A DNA stretch of 64,000 nt from Novosphingobium sp. Fuku2-ISO-50 (GTDB taxonomy: Bacteria > Pseudomonadota > Alphaproteobacteria > Sphingomonadales > Sphingomonadaceae). This document shows positions 1-10,341 of the stretch, piece by piece. Each line of letters opens with the position of its first letter. Within the stretch, counting starts at the first letter, position 1. The translations under genes and the position numbers were made by a program. Below the pieces are notes generated by a model that saw nothing but the letters and a program-made list of their open reading frames with translations, made no database searches and was not told where the DNA came from. The DNA is taken from NCBI RefSeq assembly GCF_001519055.1, contig NZ_KQ954299.1, forward strand, positions 1 to 64,000. The letters run 5' to 3'.

Positions 1-55
1 ACGAACCTGAGCAAAGCATCAGGATTTTGCCGCAAGGCCCTGTTACCATGATCGC

Positions 56-2578
56 ATGGTGTGGGGCACGCGCATGACAGGGACGGCAAGGCTGCTTTGC
101 GCGGCGGCATCCGCCTGCGCGAACCCGGCGCATGCGCAAACCGACCGGATCGATGAACCGCCGCAGATCGTCGTCACCGCCCCGAGCGGCAGCGACGACG
201 TGGTGCTGGCCGATACCACGGTCAATGCGCAAGTTCTGTCGGGCGACGCGTTGAACCGGCAGCATCACGCCAATCTGGCCGACTTGCTTGATTCCTCGCT
301 CGGCTCGATCTCTTTGAGCAACGGCACCGGCAGCCCGTACCAGAGCGACGTGTCCTATCGCGGGTTTCAGGCGACCTCGCTGCTCGGATCGCCCACCGGG
401 CTTTCGGTCTGGCTCGACGGGGTGCGGATGAACGAACCGTTCGGCTCGATCGTCAACTGGGATCTGATCCCGATGAACGCGATTTCCGCAGTCGAAGTCC
501 TGCCCGGATCAAACCCGTTGTTCGGGCTGAACACATTGGGCGGCGCGCTCGTGCTGACGACAAAGAACGGGGCGGACAACGGCGGCCTTGGTGTGACGGT
601 GCAGGGGGGATCGTTTGCCAGACGTGCCATTTTGGCGGAAGCGGGCGGTACACTTGCTGGAAAAAGCCTCGATTGGTTTGTTTCCGGAAATTTTGATAAC
701 CAAAACGGCTATCGTTGGTACACGCATACCCGCGTCAGCCAGGGCTATGGCAAACTGCGCTGGCGAGGGGGCGCGACGCATGCCGAGCTTGGCGTGTTGT
801 GGGCCGATACCTCGCTCAACGGCACGCAAAGCTTGCCATTGTCGATGCTGGGCACGCCGCAAAGCGCCTATACCTGGCCCGACAATGTCTCGAACAATCA
901 ACTGGTGATCAATCTGAAGGCCGATACGCGTCTGTCAGACGTGCTCAAGCTCAGCGCAAACGTATATTATCGTCGCTCGGATTCGCATTCGAGCAACAGC
1001 AACGCCAGCCTGGGCGACGCTTGCGATGGCGTCACGTATGATTGCAGCGCGCTTGCACCGGGCGGGACGGCGCGCGATCTGTTTACGACGAACCCGTTCC
1101 AGAGTGCGGCTTTTACCGCCTATGCCGGTGGCTTGCCGATTCACGACTATACCAGCGGCATCAACACCACGCTGGTCACCTCCGACGTTTATCAGCACAG
1201 TTTTGGCGGCAATGCGCTGATCGATCTGGATGCGTCGCTGGGGCGGTTCGTCAACGATCTCAATCTCGGCGGCAGCTTTGAAATCGCGACGATCCGCAGT
1301 GATCAGGCGACCGGTCTGGCGCAACTGGTGAATTACCAGACCGTGGCCATGGCGTCGAACCCGCTTTATGGCAGCGCGGCGGGGTTTGCCGGCAGTCCGC
1401 TGATCAACGCGGTGGCGGTTTCGTCGCACAACCGGGCGCTCAATCTGTTTGCGCGCGACATGGTCAAGCTCACGCCCAAGCTCAGCCTGACGGCATCGCT
1501 CAGCTATACTTTGACTCACCTCGATCTTTTCGGAACCAACGCCACCTTGCTCGATGCAAGCGGTCGCTATGTCTGGACCGACGCCGGCGGGACGATGTAT
1601 TACAACCCGGCTTATCTCGGCGCGAGCACCTGGGACGCTGCGTCGGGCGCTTTGGTCACGGCCGCCGCGCCCGCAGGCGCGACCGCCGGGCCCGAAGTCG
1701 ATCCGGTCAATGGCGTCCACACCTATCACCGGTTCAATCCGGCCGTGGGGCTTGCCTGGAATCCGCGTGGCGAAGTGGGCTTTTTCGCCAGCTACAGCGA
1801 AGCGATGCGCGCGCCGACGGCGATCGAACTGGCCTGCGCCGATCCCGCCCGGCCCTGTTCGCTGCCCACCGGGTTCAACGGCGATCCCGATTTGCGCGCG
1901 GTGGTTGCGCACAGCCTCGAACTCGGCGCGCGCGGCACGATTGCGCGGCGGTTCGGCGCGCGGCGCCTCGGCTGGAATGCGGCAGTCTATCGCACGCTGG
2001 TGGACAACGACATTCAATTCATCTTTGGCGCCTCGGGCCTGGGCTACTTCGCCAATCTGGGGCGGACCGAGCGCAGAGGCTTTGAACTGGGCCTGACTGC
2101 CGAGTGGGCGCGGGTGCAGGTGTCGGCCAATTATGGCCATGTTGCGGCGACCTATCGCGAGGGTTTCATCGATTCCGTTGGCGACAGCGTCGCGCCCGGC
2201 GCCCGCATCACCGGCATCCCGTCGCAGTCGTTGAAGCTGCGCGCGACATATCGCCCGATCGAAGCCGTCACGATCGGCGCCAATCTGATCGCGGTATCGG
2301 GCCAATATGCCCACGGCGACGAGGCAAACACGCAGCCTGCCGTACCGGGCTATGCGCTGGTCAATTGCGATCTGTCGGTCACACCGCTGCCTCGGCTGGA
2401 ACTGTTCGGCACGGTGACCAACCTGTTCGACAGGCATTATGCAACGTTTGGTGTGATGGGCACCAACATCTATACCGGGGGCGAAGAGCAGTTCCGCACC
2501 CCGGCACCCGGTCGTGCGGTCCTTGGCGGTATTCGTTACCGTTTTGGCGGCGGCCATCCTGCGGCGGATATGGACTGA
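56..2578 (+). CDS. TonB-dependent outer-membrane receptor
   Basis: Outer-membrane gated channel that imports a ligand using TonB energy; the ligand is not identifiable. The 840-residue product has a short Ala/Cys-rich export signal ending in AHAQ. A TonB-box-like stretch PQIVVTAPSG follows near residue 42, then a plug domain with YRGFQATSL and LDGVRMNEPFG, and a long C-terminal barrel. The protein ends in an aromatic-poor tail after RYRFGGG, which is unusual because most receptors end in Phe. An in-frame ATG at 74 has a better purine-rich upstream stretch and is an equally likely start; a stop at 8-10 limits upstream extension. It converges on the efflux operon. Confidence 0.88.
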   Translation: MVWGTRMTGTARLLCAAASACANPAHAQTDRIDEPPQIVVTAPSGSDDVVLADTTVNAQVLSGDALNRQHHANLADLLDSSLGSISLSNGTGSPYQSDVSYRGFQATSLLGSPTGLSVWLDGVRMNEPFGSIVNWDLIPMNAISAVEVLPGSNPLFGLNTLGGALVLTTKNGADNGGLGVTVQGGSFARRAILAEAGGTLAGKSLDWFVSGNFDNQNGYRWYTHTRVSQGYGKLRWRGGATHAELGVLWADTSLNGTQSLPLSMLGTPQSAYTWPDNVSNNQLVINLKADTRLSDVLKLSANVYYRRSDSHSSNSNASLGDACDGVTYDCSALAPGGTARDLFTTNPFQSAAFTAYAGGLPIHDYTSGINTTLVTSDVYQHSFGGNALIDLDASLGRFVNDLNLGGSFEIATIRSDQATGLAQLVNYQTVAMASNPLYGSAAGFAGSPLINAVAVSSHNRALNLFARDMVKLTPKLSLTASLSYTLTHLDLFGTNATLLDASGRYVWTDAGGTMYYNPAYLGASTWDAASGALVTAAAPAGATAGPEVDPVNGVHTYHRFNPAVGLAWNPRGEVGFFASYSEAMRAPTAIELACADPARPCSLPTGFNGDPDLRAVVAHSLELGARGTIARRFGARRLGWNAAVYRTLVDNDIQFIFGASGLGYFANLGRTERRGFELGLTAEWARVQVSANYGHVAATYREGFIDSVGDSVAPGARITGIPSQSLKLRATYRPIEAVTIGANLIAVSGQYAHGDEANTQPAVPGYALVNCDLSVTPLPRLELFGTVTNLFDRHYATFGVMGTNIYTGGEEQFRTPAPGRAVLGGIRYRFGGGHPAADMD

Positions 2579-2634
2579 CCCCCCGAACCCCCCACATTCC
2601 TCGGGGGGAGCCATCGTCCTGTTCGACCAAACCC

Positions 2635-2682
2635 CTTGCGGGCCGGCACTGCCCCACCTACCCCCTGGTGCCGGTCCGCAAG
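2635..2682. terminator. Long inverted repeat between convergent genes
   Basis: Two 15-base arms (2635-2649 and 2668-2682) pair with one mismatch around an 18-base loop. The repeat lies between the receptor gene and the end of the efflux operon. The position suggests a bidirectional terminator, but neither side has a strong U-run, so this is inference. Confidence 0.5.
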
Positions 2683-2695
2683 GCGGCCTTTCGAA

Positions 2696-4093
2696 TTACC
2701 CGATCGGCCCGCCCAGCGCGCGCACGATCGCGACGCCCGCTTGCGCGCGGCGCGTCCGCACCGCGAGCAGCGTGCGCGCGGCGTTAAGCGCGTCGGTTTG
2801 CGAGGTGACGACTTCGAGATAAGTCGCGGCGCCTTCGCGATAGCGGGTAAACGACAATTGGCTGGTGGCTTCGGCGGCCTTGACCGCGATTTCCTGTTCC
2901 CCGGCCTCGCGCGTCAGATCGCGCGCGGCGGCGAGCGCGTCTTCGACTTCGCGGAATGCGCCGATTACAGTCGTGCGGTAGGCGGCGGCGCTTTCGTCGA
3001 ACTGCGCACGCGCCTGACGCAGACCGGCCTTGCGCCGCCCCCCGTCAAATAGCGGCAGATTGAGCCCGAGCGGCCCGAGCGCCCAAAAGCTGTTGGGCGC
3101 GGCAAGCAGCGCGGGCCCGGTTGTTTCATAGCCCGCGCCCATCCCCAGCGTGATCGTCGGGAACAGCGCGGCATGGGCAACGCCGATCCGCGCATTGGCT
3201 TCGGCGACGCGGCGTTCGGCGGCGGCGATGTCGGGGCGTCGTTGCAACAGGCCCGACGGCGTGCCGACCGGGACGGCGGGCGCATCCGGAACGTGCGCGA
3301 TCGGCGCGAGGTGAAAGCTGCTCGCCGCTTCGCCGGTCAGCGCGGCCAGTTCGTGCTCGGTCGTGGTGCGTTGATTGGCGACATCGACAGCCAGCGCGCG
3401 GGCATTGCCGAGCACGGTCATCGCGCGATTTTCATCGAGGCCCGATGCCGCGCCGCCCAGGTGTCGCCGCCGGGTCAGGTCATAGGCGCGGGTATAGGCA
3501 TCGACCGAGCGCGCGAGCAGATCCTGTTCCGCATCGAGCCCGCGCAACCGCGCATAAGCATCGGCAACGGCGGCCTGCAGGCTCAGGCGGACAGAGGCAA
3601 GATCGGCCTCGGTGGCGCTTGCCTCGGATCGTGCGGCGGCGATCGAATTGCGCACGCGGCCCCACAGATCGACCTCGTAGGACAGTTGCGCGCCGATTTT
3701 TGTATCGTTGAACGTCACCGCCGAACCGGCGCTGAGCGGGCGCGCCTTTGATTCGCGTTGGCGCAAGGTGCTGGCGGTGCCGTCGATTTCGGGCAGCGCT
3801 TGCGCCGCCGTCTGGCCCAGTACGGCGCGCGCTTCGTCGCGGCGGGCAAGTGCGGCGGCCAATGTCGGGCTGGCCCGTTCGGCGCGGGTTTCGAGATCAT
3901 CGAGCACCGGATCGGCAAAGGCCAGCCACCAGGGGCCGCGCGGGGCCGCGTCGGCGGGCGCGGCCTCGGTCCAGGATGGCGGGATCGCGTCGAAATGCGC
4001 GGGCGTTGCGATCGCGACAGGGCGGGGCGGGGGGGTGAACGAACAGCCTCCGAGCAGCGAGAGCGCCGCCGCGCCGATCAGCCTATTTCGCAT
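2696..4093 (-). CDS. RND efflux outer-membrane lipoprotein (NodT/OprM-type)
   Basis: Outer-membrane channel of a tripartite efflux pump, predicted as a lipid-anchored trimer. The 465-residue form starts at the ATG at 4093, giving a lipoprotein signal with the lipobox LLGGC at about residues 14-18. Two coiled-coil/TolC-type repeats follow, with typical outer-membrane-factor phrases such as SYEVDLWGRVRNSIAAAR and LLQRRPDIAAAERRV. An upstream in-frame extension to 4168 lies inside the adaptor gene and lacks a signal. The start overlaps the adaptor stop by 11 bases, so the gene is translationally coupled as the last member of the efflux operon. Confidence 0.93.
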   Translation of the reverse strand: MRNRLIGAAALSLLGGCSFTPPPRPVAIATPAHFDAIPPSWTEAAPADAAPRGPWWLAFADPVLDDLETRAERASPTLAAALARRDEARAVLGQTAAQALPEIDGTASTLRQRESKARPLSAGSAVTFNDTKIGAQLSYEVDLWGRVRNSIAAARSEASATEADLASVRLSLQAAVADAYARLRGLDAEQDLLARSVDAYTRAYDLTRRRHLGGAASGLDENRAMTVLGNARALAVDVANQRTTTEHELAALTGEAASSFHLAPIAHVPDAPAVPVGTPSGLLQRRPDIAAAERRVAEANARIGVAHAALFPTITLGMGAGYETTGPALLAAPNSFWALGPLGLNLPLFDGGRRKAGLRQARAQFDESAAAYRTTVIGAFREVEDALAAARDLTREAGEQEIAVKAAEATSQLSFTRYREGAATYLEVVTSQTDALNAARTLLAVRTRRAQAGVAIVRALGGPIG

Positions 4094-5306
4094 GGGGTTT
4101 GCCCTTTGCCCCCGTCGTCGACGGCAGGACTTGCGTGACGTGCACATGCTGACCGTTGTGAATGGCATCGGGCGGGGTGTCGATCACCGCGTCGCCGGGG
4201 TCGATCGCGCCGGTAACGCGCACGACATTGCCATCGTCGCGGATGATCTTGATCGGGCGCAGCGCGACCTGGTCGCCACCGGTCACCACCGCCACGCTTG
4301 GGCCGTCGGTTCCATAGAAGATCGCGCTGCCGGGCAGGGCCAGCGTGCCGACATTGCCGGTCGAATGGAAGTGAACTTGCGCAAAGGCGCCGGGCTTCAA
4401 CATCCGGTCGCCATTGTCGGCCTGCAATTCGACAAGCATCGAGCCCGACTGGACATCGACCGCGCCGGCCGAGCGCACCAGTTCGGCGCTGAACGACTTG
4501 CCCGGATATTCCGGCAATTCGAGGCTGGCGGCGATGCCGGGGTGCAGCATGGCCGAATAGTTTTGCGGCACGCGCACATAGACGCGCATGCGATGCACAT
4601 CGGCGACGGTAAACAGCGGCTGTGCATTGAGATTGCCGGTCACGACGAGCGCGCCGATCTGCGCCGAACGGCTGGTGATCACGCCGTCAAACGGGGCGGA
4701 GACGCGTTCAAACCCCTGCATCGCGCGCCATCGTTTGACATTGGCGAGCGCCGAATTGGCCAGCGCCGACTTGGCGGCAAGATCACCCTGCTTTTCGTCG
4801 GTTTCCTGTTTGGATACGGCATCCTGGGCGAGCAACTGGGTCCAGCGCCGGGCCGTGGTCGCCGCGAGGCGCTGATTGGCCAGCGCGGTCTGGTAATCGG
4901 CTTCGGCCTGGGCAAGCGTCTGATCGACTTCGGGCGCGTCGAGCACGGCGAGCGGCTGGCCGGAATGAACATGGTCGCCGATGTCCGCCAGCCAGTTGCG
5001 TACATAGCCGTTGGTGCGCGCATTGATCGCGGCATTGTTCCACGGTTGCACTTGTCCGGGCAGAACCAGTTCGTCGCTGGGCGCGGCGGGGGCGGGGTGG
5101 ACCACCGCGACATCGCCGATTGCAGCCACGCGCGCCACGCTGGCTTCGCCGGTAACGGCGTATTCGCGCCAGGCGATACCGATGCCTGCGATCACCACGG
5201 CGCCGAGCGCGACCGCCAGGCCGAGCCGTTTCAGGCGGGCGGTATCGGGCAGATCCTGTTTGAGATCGACCAGTGTCGAATCGAGCGGGGGTGTGGGATC
5301 AGACAT
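4083..5306 (-). CDS. RND efflux periplasmic adaptor (HlyD/AcrA family)
   Basis: Membrane-fusion subunit bridging the RND permease and the outer-membrane factor. The 407-residue product has an N-terminal membrane anchor (about 28-45, AVALGAVVIAGIGIAW). A biotinyl-lipoyl-like half (NAAINARTNGYVRNWLADIGDHV) and an alpha-hairpin (EADYQTALANQRLAATTARR) follow, then beta-barrel segments (SAPFDGVITSRSAQIGALV). The gene overlaps the permease stop by 8 bases and the lipoprotein start by 11 bases, showing tight operon structure. Substrate cannot be assigned from sequence. Confidence 0.93.
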   Translation of the reverse strand: MSDPTPPLDSTLVDLKQDLPDTARLKRLGLAVALGAVVIAGIGIAWREYAVTGEASVARVAAIGDVAVVHPAPAAPSDELVLPGQVQPWNNAAINARTNGYVRNWLADIGDHVHSGQPLAVLDAPEVDQTLAQAEADYQTALANQRLAATTARRWTQLLAQDAVSKQETDEKQGDLAAKSALANSALANVKRWRAMQGFERVSAPFDGVITSRSAQIGALVVTGNLNAQPLFTVADVHRMRVYVRVPQNYSAMLHPGIAASLELPEYPGKSFSAELVRSAGAVDVQSGSMLVELQADNGDRMLKPGAFAQVHFHSTGNVGTLALPGSAIFYGTDGPSVAVVTGGDQVALRPIKIIRDDGNVVRVTGAIDPGDAVIDTPPDAIHNGQHVHVTQVLPSTTGAKGKPHAK

Positions 5307-8300
5307 GAGAGGCGACCGCTTCGAAAGAGGGTTCGGATACCGCGCGGCGGCGATGGACGATGCTGAAGACGACGGGCACGAAAATCAGCGTGGCCGTGGT
5401 TGCAAAGATCAGGCCGCCGATGACCGCGCGGCCCAGCGGGGCATTCTGTTCGCCGCCTTCGCCAAGCCCCAGCGCCATCGGCACCATGCCGATGATCATG
5501 GCGAGCGCGGTCATCAGCACCGGGCGAAACCGCACCATGCCCGCCTCGATCGCCGCCAGCGTGGCATCGCCGGTCAGATTGAGCCGTTCGCGGGCAAAGC
5601 TGATCACCAGGATCGAATTGGCCGTGGCAATGCCCATGCACATGATCGCGCCGGTCAGCGCCGGAACCGAAAGAGTCGTGCCCGAAACGAACAGCATCCA
5701 CACGATCCCCGCAAGCGCCGCCGGCAGCGCCGAGATGATCACCAACGGGTCGAGCCACGACTGGAAATTGACCACGATCAGCAGATAGATCAGGACGATC
5801 GCGGCCAGAATGCCGAGGCCCAGCCCGACAAAGGCGACCGTCATCGTCGCATACTGTCCGCGCATCGTCACGGTCACGCCTTTGGGCTGATCCTTGGCCA
5901 GTTTGGCCACGGCGGCGTTGATATCGCCTGCCACCGCGCCAAGATCGCGCCCTTGCGTCGTGGCATAGATGTCAAACACCGGCTGGATGTTGTATTGCGA
6001 CACGACCGCAGGAATGTCGGTGCGCTTGAGCCGGGCAACCCCGCCGAGCAACTGGCTGGCCGTGCCTGCACCGCCCGAAACCGGCACGTTTTCAAGCCGG
6101 TTGATCGAGGATACCAGGTATTCCGGCGCTTGCGCGACGACCTGATATTGCACCCCGTTTTCGGGATTGACGAAGAACACCGGCGCGGTCTGCGAGGAAC
6201 CGGCCAGCGCGTTGGACAAGCTGTTGGTCACGTCGCGCTCGGTCAGGCCATATTGCCCGATCAGCGAGCGGTTGACGTCGACGTTGAGGTTGGGCGAGCC
6301 TTGCGGCTGCTGGATGCGCGTGTCGGCGATGCCGGGAATCGGCGCGACCGCGGCCAGGATTTTTTCGGCAAAGCCGCGCGCCGCATTGGGATCGCGCGCC
6401 GCCACCTGGACGTCGATCGGCGCCGGGCTGCCGAAATTGAGAATCTGGCTGGTGATGTCGGCGGGCAGAAAGGCGAACGTGGTGCCCGGAAAATGGCGCG
6501 GCAGTTCGCGGCGCAGCGCGGCGATCGCGCGCGCGGTCGGCGCATGGCCTTCCCTGAGCGTGATCATGATGTCGCCGTCTTGCGGGCCGATCGTGCCGCT
6601 GTTGCTGTAGACGTTGTTGATCGAACTGACAGGCAGGCCGATGTTGTCGGTGATCGAGCTGACCTCGCCAGAAGGCAGAAGCTCGCGGATCGTCTGGCTG
6701 ATCCGGTCGAACCGCGCGGCGGTGTCTTCGATGCGCGAACCCATCGGCACGCGCACATGCATCATGATCTGGCCGGAATCGACTGCCGGAAAGAAATTGC
6801 TGCCGAGGAACGGAACCAGCACGAACGAGGCGGCGACAGCGGCGAGAAAACCGGCGACGAACCGCCCCTGGCCGATCAGCGCCAGCCGCAAGAGACCGAT
6901 ATATCCGGCACGAAACCGTTCGAAGCCCGCCTCGAAGCCGCGCTGCACGCGCACGAAAAATCCGCCCAGCCCGCGCGGCGCGGCAGCGTCATGCGCATGG
7001 AGATCATGCGGTTTGAGCAAGTACATCGCCATTGTCGGCACCAGCGTGCGCGACAGGATAAAGCTGAACACCATCGAAAAGATCACCGACAGCGCCATCG
7101 GCACGAACAGGTATCCCGCCACACCGGGCAGGAAGAACATCGGCACGAACACGATGCAGATGCACAGCATCGAAACGAACGCCGGGACCACGATCTGCGC
7201 GGCGCCGTCGGTGATCGCGGGGATCACGCCTTTGCCCTGTTCGAGATGCCAGTTGATGTTTTCGATCGTCACTGTCGCTTCGTCGACGAGCAGCCCGACC
7301 GCCAGCGCCAGTCCGCCCAGCGTCATGACATTGAGAGTTTGGCCAAACGCATAGAGCGTGGCGATCGCGGCCAGCACGGCGAGCGGGATCGAAGTCGCGA
7401 TGATCAGCGTCGATCGCACCGAGCCGAGGAACAGCAGGATCATCAGGCTGGTCAGCCCCGCCGCGATCAGCCCTTCGCGGATCACGCCCGAAACCGCCGC
7501 GCGGACAAAGATCGACTGATCGCCGACAGTCAGCACTTTGAGCGTATCGGGCAGGCCGACCATGATCTGCGGCAGTTTTTGCTTGACCCCGCCGATGATC
7601 GACAGCGTCGATGTCGCGCCGTTCTTGAGCACGGTCAGCAGCACCGAACGCCGCGCGTTGACATGGACCACATTGGTCTGCGGCGGATAGCCGTCGCGGA
7701 CATGGGCGACATCGCGCATGTAGATCGTCGCGCCGCCGATGACTTTGACCGGCAGGTCGTTGAGCGCGGCGATCGAGGCAGGCGCGTTGTTGAGCGAGAC
7801 GCTGTATTGGGTCGGCCCGATCTTGACGAACCCGGCTGGATTGATCTGGTTTTGCGCGGCGATCGCATCGGTCACGTCTTGCGCCGAAAGCCCTTTGGAC
7901 TGCAGCGCGGCGGGATCGAGATCGACCTGGATCTGACGCTGTTTCCCGCCCGAGGGCCAGGGCATGGCCAGCCCCGGGATCGTGACGAGCTGCGGCCGGA
8001 TCTGGCTGGTGCCGATGTCGAACAATTGCTGTTCGGTAAGCCCGGCGCCCGACAGCGCGAGCTGCACGATCGGCACGGTCGAGGCGTTGTAATTGATGAT
8101 CAGCGGCGGTGACGTGCCCGGCGGCAACTGGCGCAAGGTCGATTGTGAAATCGCCGTGACCTGGGCATTGGCGACTGCGATATTCGTGCCCGGCTGGAAA
8201 TAGATCTTGACGATCCCGACCCCGACCATCGACTGGCTTTCGATGTGTTCGATGTCGTTGACCGTGGTCGTCAGCGACCGCGAATAGGGCGTGACGAGCC

Positions 8301-8487
8301 GGTCGTTCATATCCCTGGGATTGAGGCCCGAATATTGCCAGGCGACCGCGATCACCGGAATGCGGATTTCGGGAAAGATGTCGACCGGCGCACGAACTGC
8401 GGCCAGAACGCCAAAGATCGCGATCAGGATCGCCATGACGATGAACGTCAACGGGCGGTGAAGGGCGATCTTGACGATATCCAGCAT
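5299..8487 (-). CDS. RND-family efflux permease (AcrB/HAE1-type)
   Basis: Inner-membrane proton/drug antiporter of the efflux complex. The chosen ATG at 8487 (reading MLDIVKIALHRPL) has GGAG upstream and gives 1,062 residues, the usual RND length; longer upstream starts add a non-homologous leader. Two halves each carry a large periplasmic loop and helix bundle. TM4 reads VGLLVDEATVTIENI, so the second acidic residue of the usual Asp-Asp relay pair is Glu, a variant I know from other RND permeases. First gene of a three-gene operon; no adjacent repressor gene is present. Confidence 0.95.
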   Translation of the reverse strand: MLDIVKIALHRPLTFIVMAILIAIFGVLAAVRAPVDIFPEIRIPVIAVAWQYSGLNPRDMNDRLVTPYSRSLTTTVNDIEHIESQSMVGVGIVKIYFQPGTNIAVANAQVTAISQSTLRQLPPGTSPPLIINYNASTVPIVQLALSGAGLTEQQLFDIGTSQIRPQLVTIPGLAMPWPSGGKQRQIQVDLDPAALQSKGLSAQDVTDAIAAQNQINPAGFVKIGPTQYSVSLNNAPASIAALNDLPVKVIGGATIYMRDVAHVRDGYPPQTNVVHVNARRSVLLTVLKNGATSTLSIIGGVKQKLPQIMVGLPDTLKVLTVGDQSIFVRAAVSGVIREGLIAAGLTSLMILLFLGSVRSTLIIATSIPLAVLAAIATLYAFGQTLNVMTLGGLALAVGLLVDEATVTIENINWHLEQGKGVIPAITDGAAQIVVPAFVSMLCICIVFVPMFFLPGVAGYLFVPMALSVIFSMVFSFILSRTLVPTMAMYLLKPHDLHAHDAAAPRGLGGFFVRVQRGFEAGFERFRAGYIGLLRLALIGQGRFVAGFLAAVAASFVLVPFLGSNFFPAVDSGQIMMHVRVPMGSRIEDTAARFDRISQTIRELLPSGEVSSITDNIGLPVSSINNVYSNSGTIGPQDGDIMITLREGHAPTARAIAALRRELPRHFPGTTFAFLPADITSQILNFGSPAPIDVQVAARDPNAARGFAEKILAAVAPIPGIADTRIQQPQGSPNLNVDVNRSLIGQYGLTERDVTNSLSNALAGSSQTAPVFFVNPENGVQYQVVAQAPEYLVSSINRLENVPVSGGAGTASQLLGGVARLKRTDIPAVVSQYNIQPVFDIYATTQGRDLGAVAGDINAAVAKLAKDQPKGVTVTMRGQYATMTVAFVGLGLGILAAIVLIYLLIVVNFQSWLDPLVIISALPAALAGIVWMLFVSGTTLSVPALTGAIMCMGIATANSILVISFARERLNLTGDATLAAIEAGMVRFRPVLMTALAMIIGMVPMALGLGEGGEQNAPLGRAVIGGLIFATTATLIFVPVVFSIVHRRRAVSEPSFEAVASHV

Positions 8488-8828
8488 GCATTGTGCTCCA
8501 CGCCCGGGGGGGAGGGCGGTCATCCGGGGTTTGCCCCTACCAACCGTCATTGCCATGGGCAAAGTGGTTTTAAGGGGCAAACGCAATTGCGCCACGCATC
8601 GTCAGGGCGTGTCGAATGTCACCGGATTGTCGTGGCCCGGCCTGATCGGCCAGACGGACACCTGCCCGCTGCTGGGCGTAATTGCAAAACCGCCTCTAGC
8701 ATGGCGCATTCGTGTCATAAAAGGGGGGTGGTCGTAATAAAGTGTTGCAGCGCTGCGCAATTTTCCGGCTGTGCGCGCTCGTTGCGGGCTTTGACTGTCT
8801 GTCTCGGCGATAGAAGCCGTCGGCGAGT
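8488..8828. other. Gene-free stretch between phoU and the RND operon
   Basis: About 340 bases with no convincing gene on either strand. It must hold the end of the phosphate operon and the promoter of the efflux operon, but I see no clear hairpin-plus-U-run terminator and no strong -35/-10 pair. Confidence 0.5.
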
Positions 8829-9506
8829 CTAATCCGCTGCCGTGTGGCGATCGGGCATGACTATCCCGGTGCTGGCGTAATAGACCGCTTCGGCAATGTT
8901 GGTCGCGTTGTCGCCGATGCGTTCGATGTTGCGCGCAACCAGCAGCAGCTCGGTCGCGGTGATCACGTTGGCCGATTTTTCCGACAAATGGTCGATCAGG
9001 CTGCGGATCATGTCGCGATAGAGCGCATCGACTTCCTTGTCGCGGGCGACGACATCTTCGGCGAGCACGGCATTCTGCGCGGCATAGGCGTTGAGCGCGG
9101 AATGGATCATGCCCGCCGCAATTTCCGCCACCGCCGGTACAAGCGCCAGCGAGCCAAAGCGGAAATCATTGATTTTCAATGTGCTGCGCGCGATGTTCTT
9201 GGCATGGTCGCCAACGCGTTCGAGCATGCCCGAAATCTTGAATGCCGCAACGACCTGGCGCAGATCGCTTGCGACCGGCGCGCGCAGGGCGATCAACTGG
9301 ATCGCCAGTTTCTCGACTTCGGCTTCGAGCGCATCGAGCTGCTTGTCGCGCGCAACGACGACGCTGGCTTTGTCATGATCGCCCCGGCGCAGCGCGTCGA
9401 TGGCATCGTGGACCTGATTTTCGGCAAGGCCGCCCATTTGCGCGATCAACGCATTGAGCTGCCCCATGTCCTCGTCAAAGGCGCGGATGGTATGTTCGTT
9501 GGCCAT
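8829..9506 (-). CDS. phoU: Phosphate transport system regulator PhoU
   Basis: Cytoplasmic peripheral protein that links the Pst transporter to the PhoR sensor kinase and keeps the Pho regulon off when phosphate is plentiful. The 225-residue product is the normal length and has the two-fold PhoU helical repeat. Its paired metal-binding motifs are ERVGDHAKNI (about residue 96) and ERIGDNATNIAE (about residue 195). It lies 22 bases after pstB as the last gene of the pst operon. phoB and phoR are not next to it in this window. Confidence 0.97.
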   Translation of the reverse strand: MANEHTIRAFDEDMGQLNALIAQMGGLAENQVHDAIDALRRGDHDKASVVVARDKQLDALEAEVEKLAIQLIALRAPVASDLRQVVAAFKISGMLERVGDHAKNIARSTLKINDFRFGSLALVPAVAEIAAGMIHSALNAYAAQNAVLAEDVVARDKEVDALYRDMIRSLIDHLSEKSANVITATELLLVARNIERIGDNATNIAEAVYYASTGIVMPDRHTAAD

Positions 9507-9528
9507 GGGTTGTTCCTTACCTTTTACG

Positions 9529-10341
9529 TCAGCCGAAGCGACCGGTGATGTAATCCTGCATCTGCTGCGTTTCGGGCGAGACGAAGGCGTCGGACGAGGG
9601 GCGGAACTCGATCATTTTGCCCAGCAGCATGAACCCGGTGTAGTCCGAGATGCGCGCTGCCTGCTGCAGGTTGTGCGTGACGATGACGATGGTCAGCGAC
9701 GATTTCAGCTCGATCAGCGTGCTTTCCAGCTTTGCGGTGGAAAGCGGGTCAAGCGCCGAGGCCGGTTCGTCGAGCAGCAGCACGTCGGGATTGATCGCAA
9801 TGCCGCGCGCGACGCACAGCCGCTGTTGCTGCCCGCCCGACAGGCCGAGGCCCGACAGGCTGAGCTTGTCCTTCACTTCGTCCCACAGCGCCGCGCGGGT
9901 GAGCGAGCGTTCGACGATCACATCCATGTCCGCCTTGCTGACGCTGCGATGCAGCCGCACGCCAAACGCGATGTTGTCATAGATCGACATCGGGAACGGC
10001 GTCGGGCGCTGGAACACCATGCCGATGCGCGCGCGCAACTGTTCGGAGTTCTTCGCCTGGTCGAGGACGTTTTCGCCGTCGAACATGATCTCGCCCGTCG
10101 CCGATTGCCCGGGGTAGAGGTCATAGATCCGGTTGAGCGTGCGCAGCAGCGTCGATTTGCCGCAGCCCGACGGGCCGATCAGCGCGGTCACCTTGTTGCG
10201 CGCGACCGGCAGGTCGACGCCGAACAGCGCCTGCGATTTGCCATAGAAGAAATCGAGATTGTGCACGTCGATGACGCGGTCCGCCTCGGGCGGGGGGATC
10301 ATCACGGTGCGGTGATCGGTGGTGGTATCTTCAAAGGTCAC
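9529..10341 (-). CDS. pstB: Phosphate ABC transporter ATP-binding protein PstB
   Basis: ATPase subunit of the high-affinity phosphate importer. It has Walker A GPSGCGKS, signature LSGGQQQR, Walker [14 protein letters not shown] and the switch His in [11 protein letters not shown] chose GTG at 10341 because it overlaps the pstA stop as GTGA and gives 270 residues, the family norm; upstream codons belong to pstA in another frame. Confidence 0.97.
   Translation of the reverse strand: MTFEDTTTDHRTVMIPPPEADRVIDVHNLDFFYGKSQALFGVDLPVARNKVTALIGPSGCGKSTLLRTLNRIYDLYPGQSATGEIMFDGENVLDQAKNSEQLRARIGMVFQRPTPFPMSIYDNIAFGVRLHRSVSKADMDVIVERSLTRAALWDEVKDKLSLSGLGLSGGQQQRLCVARGIAINPDVLLLDEPASALDPLSTAKLESTLIELKSSLTIVIVTHNLQQAARISDYTGFMLLGKMIEFRPSSDAFVSPETQQMQDYITGRFG

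Noticed and set aside
1..55. Riboswitch ahead of the first TonB receptor
   Set aside because: Only 55 bases are visible and no cobalamin or other conserved box can be recognised.
5011..8112. Open frame of more than 1,000 codons on the plus strand opposite the RND permease
   Set aside because: The product is an Arg/Asp/His-rich shadow with no recognisable motif; the opposite strand encodes a full RND permease.
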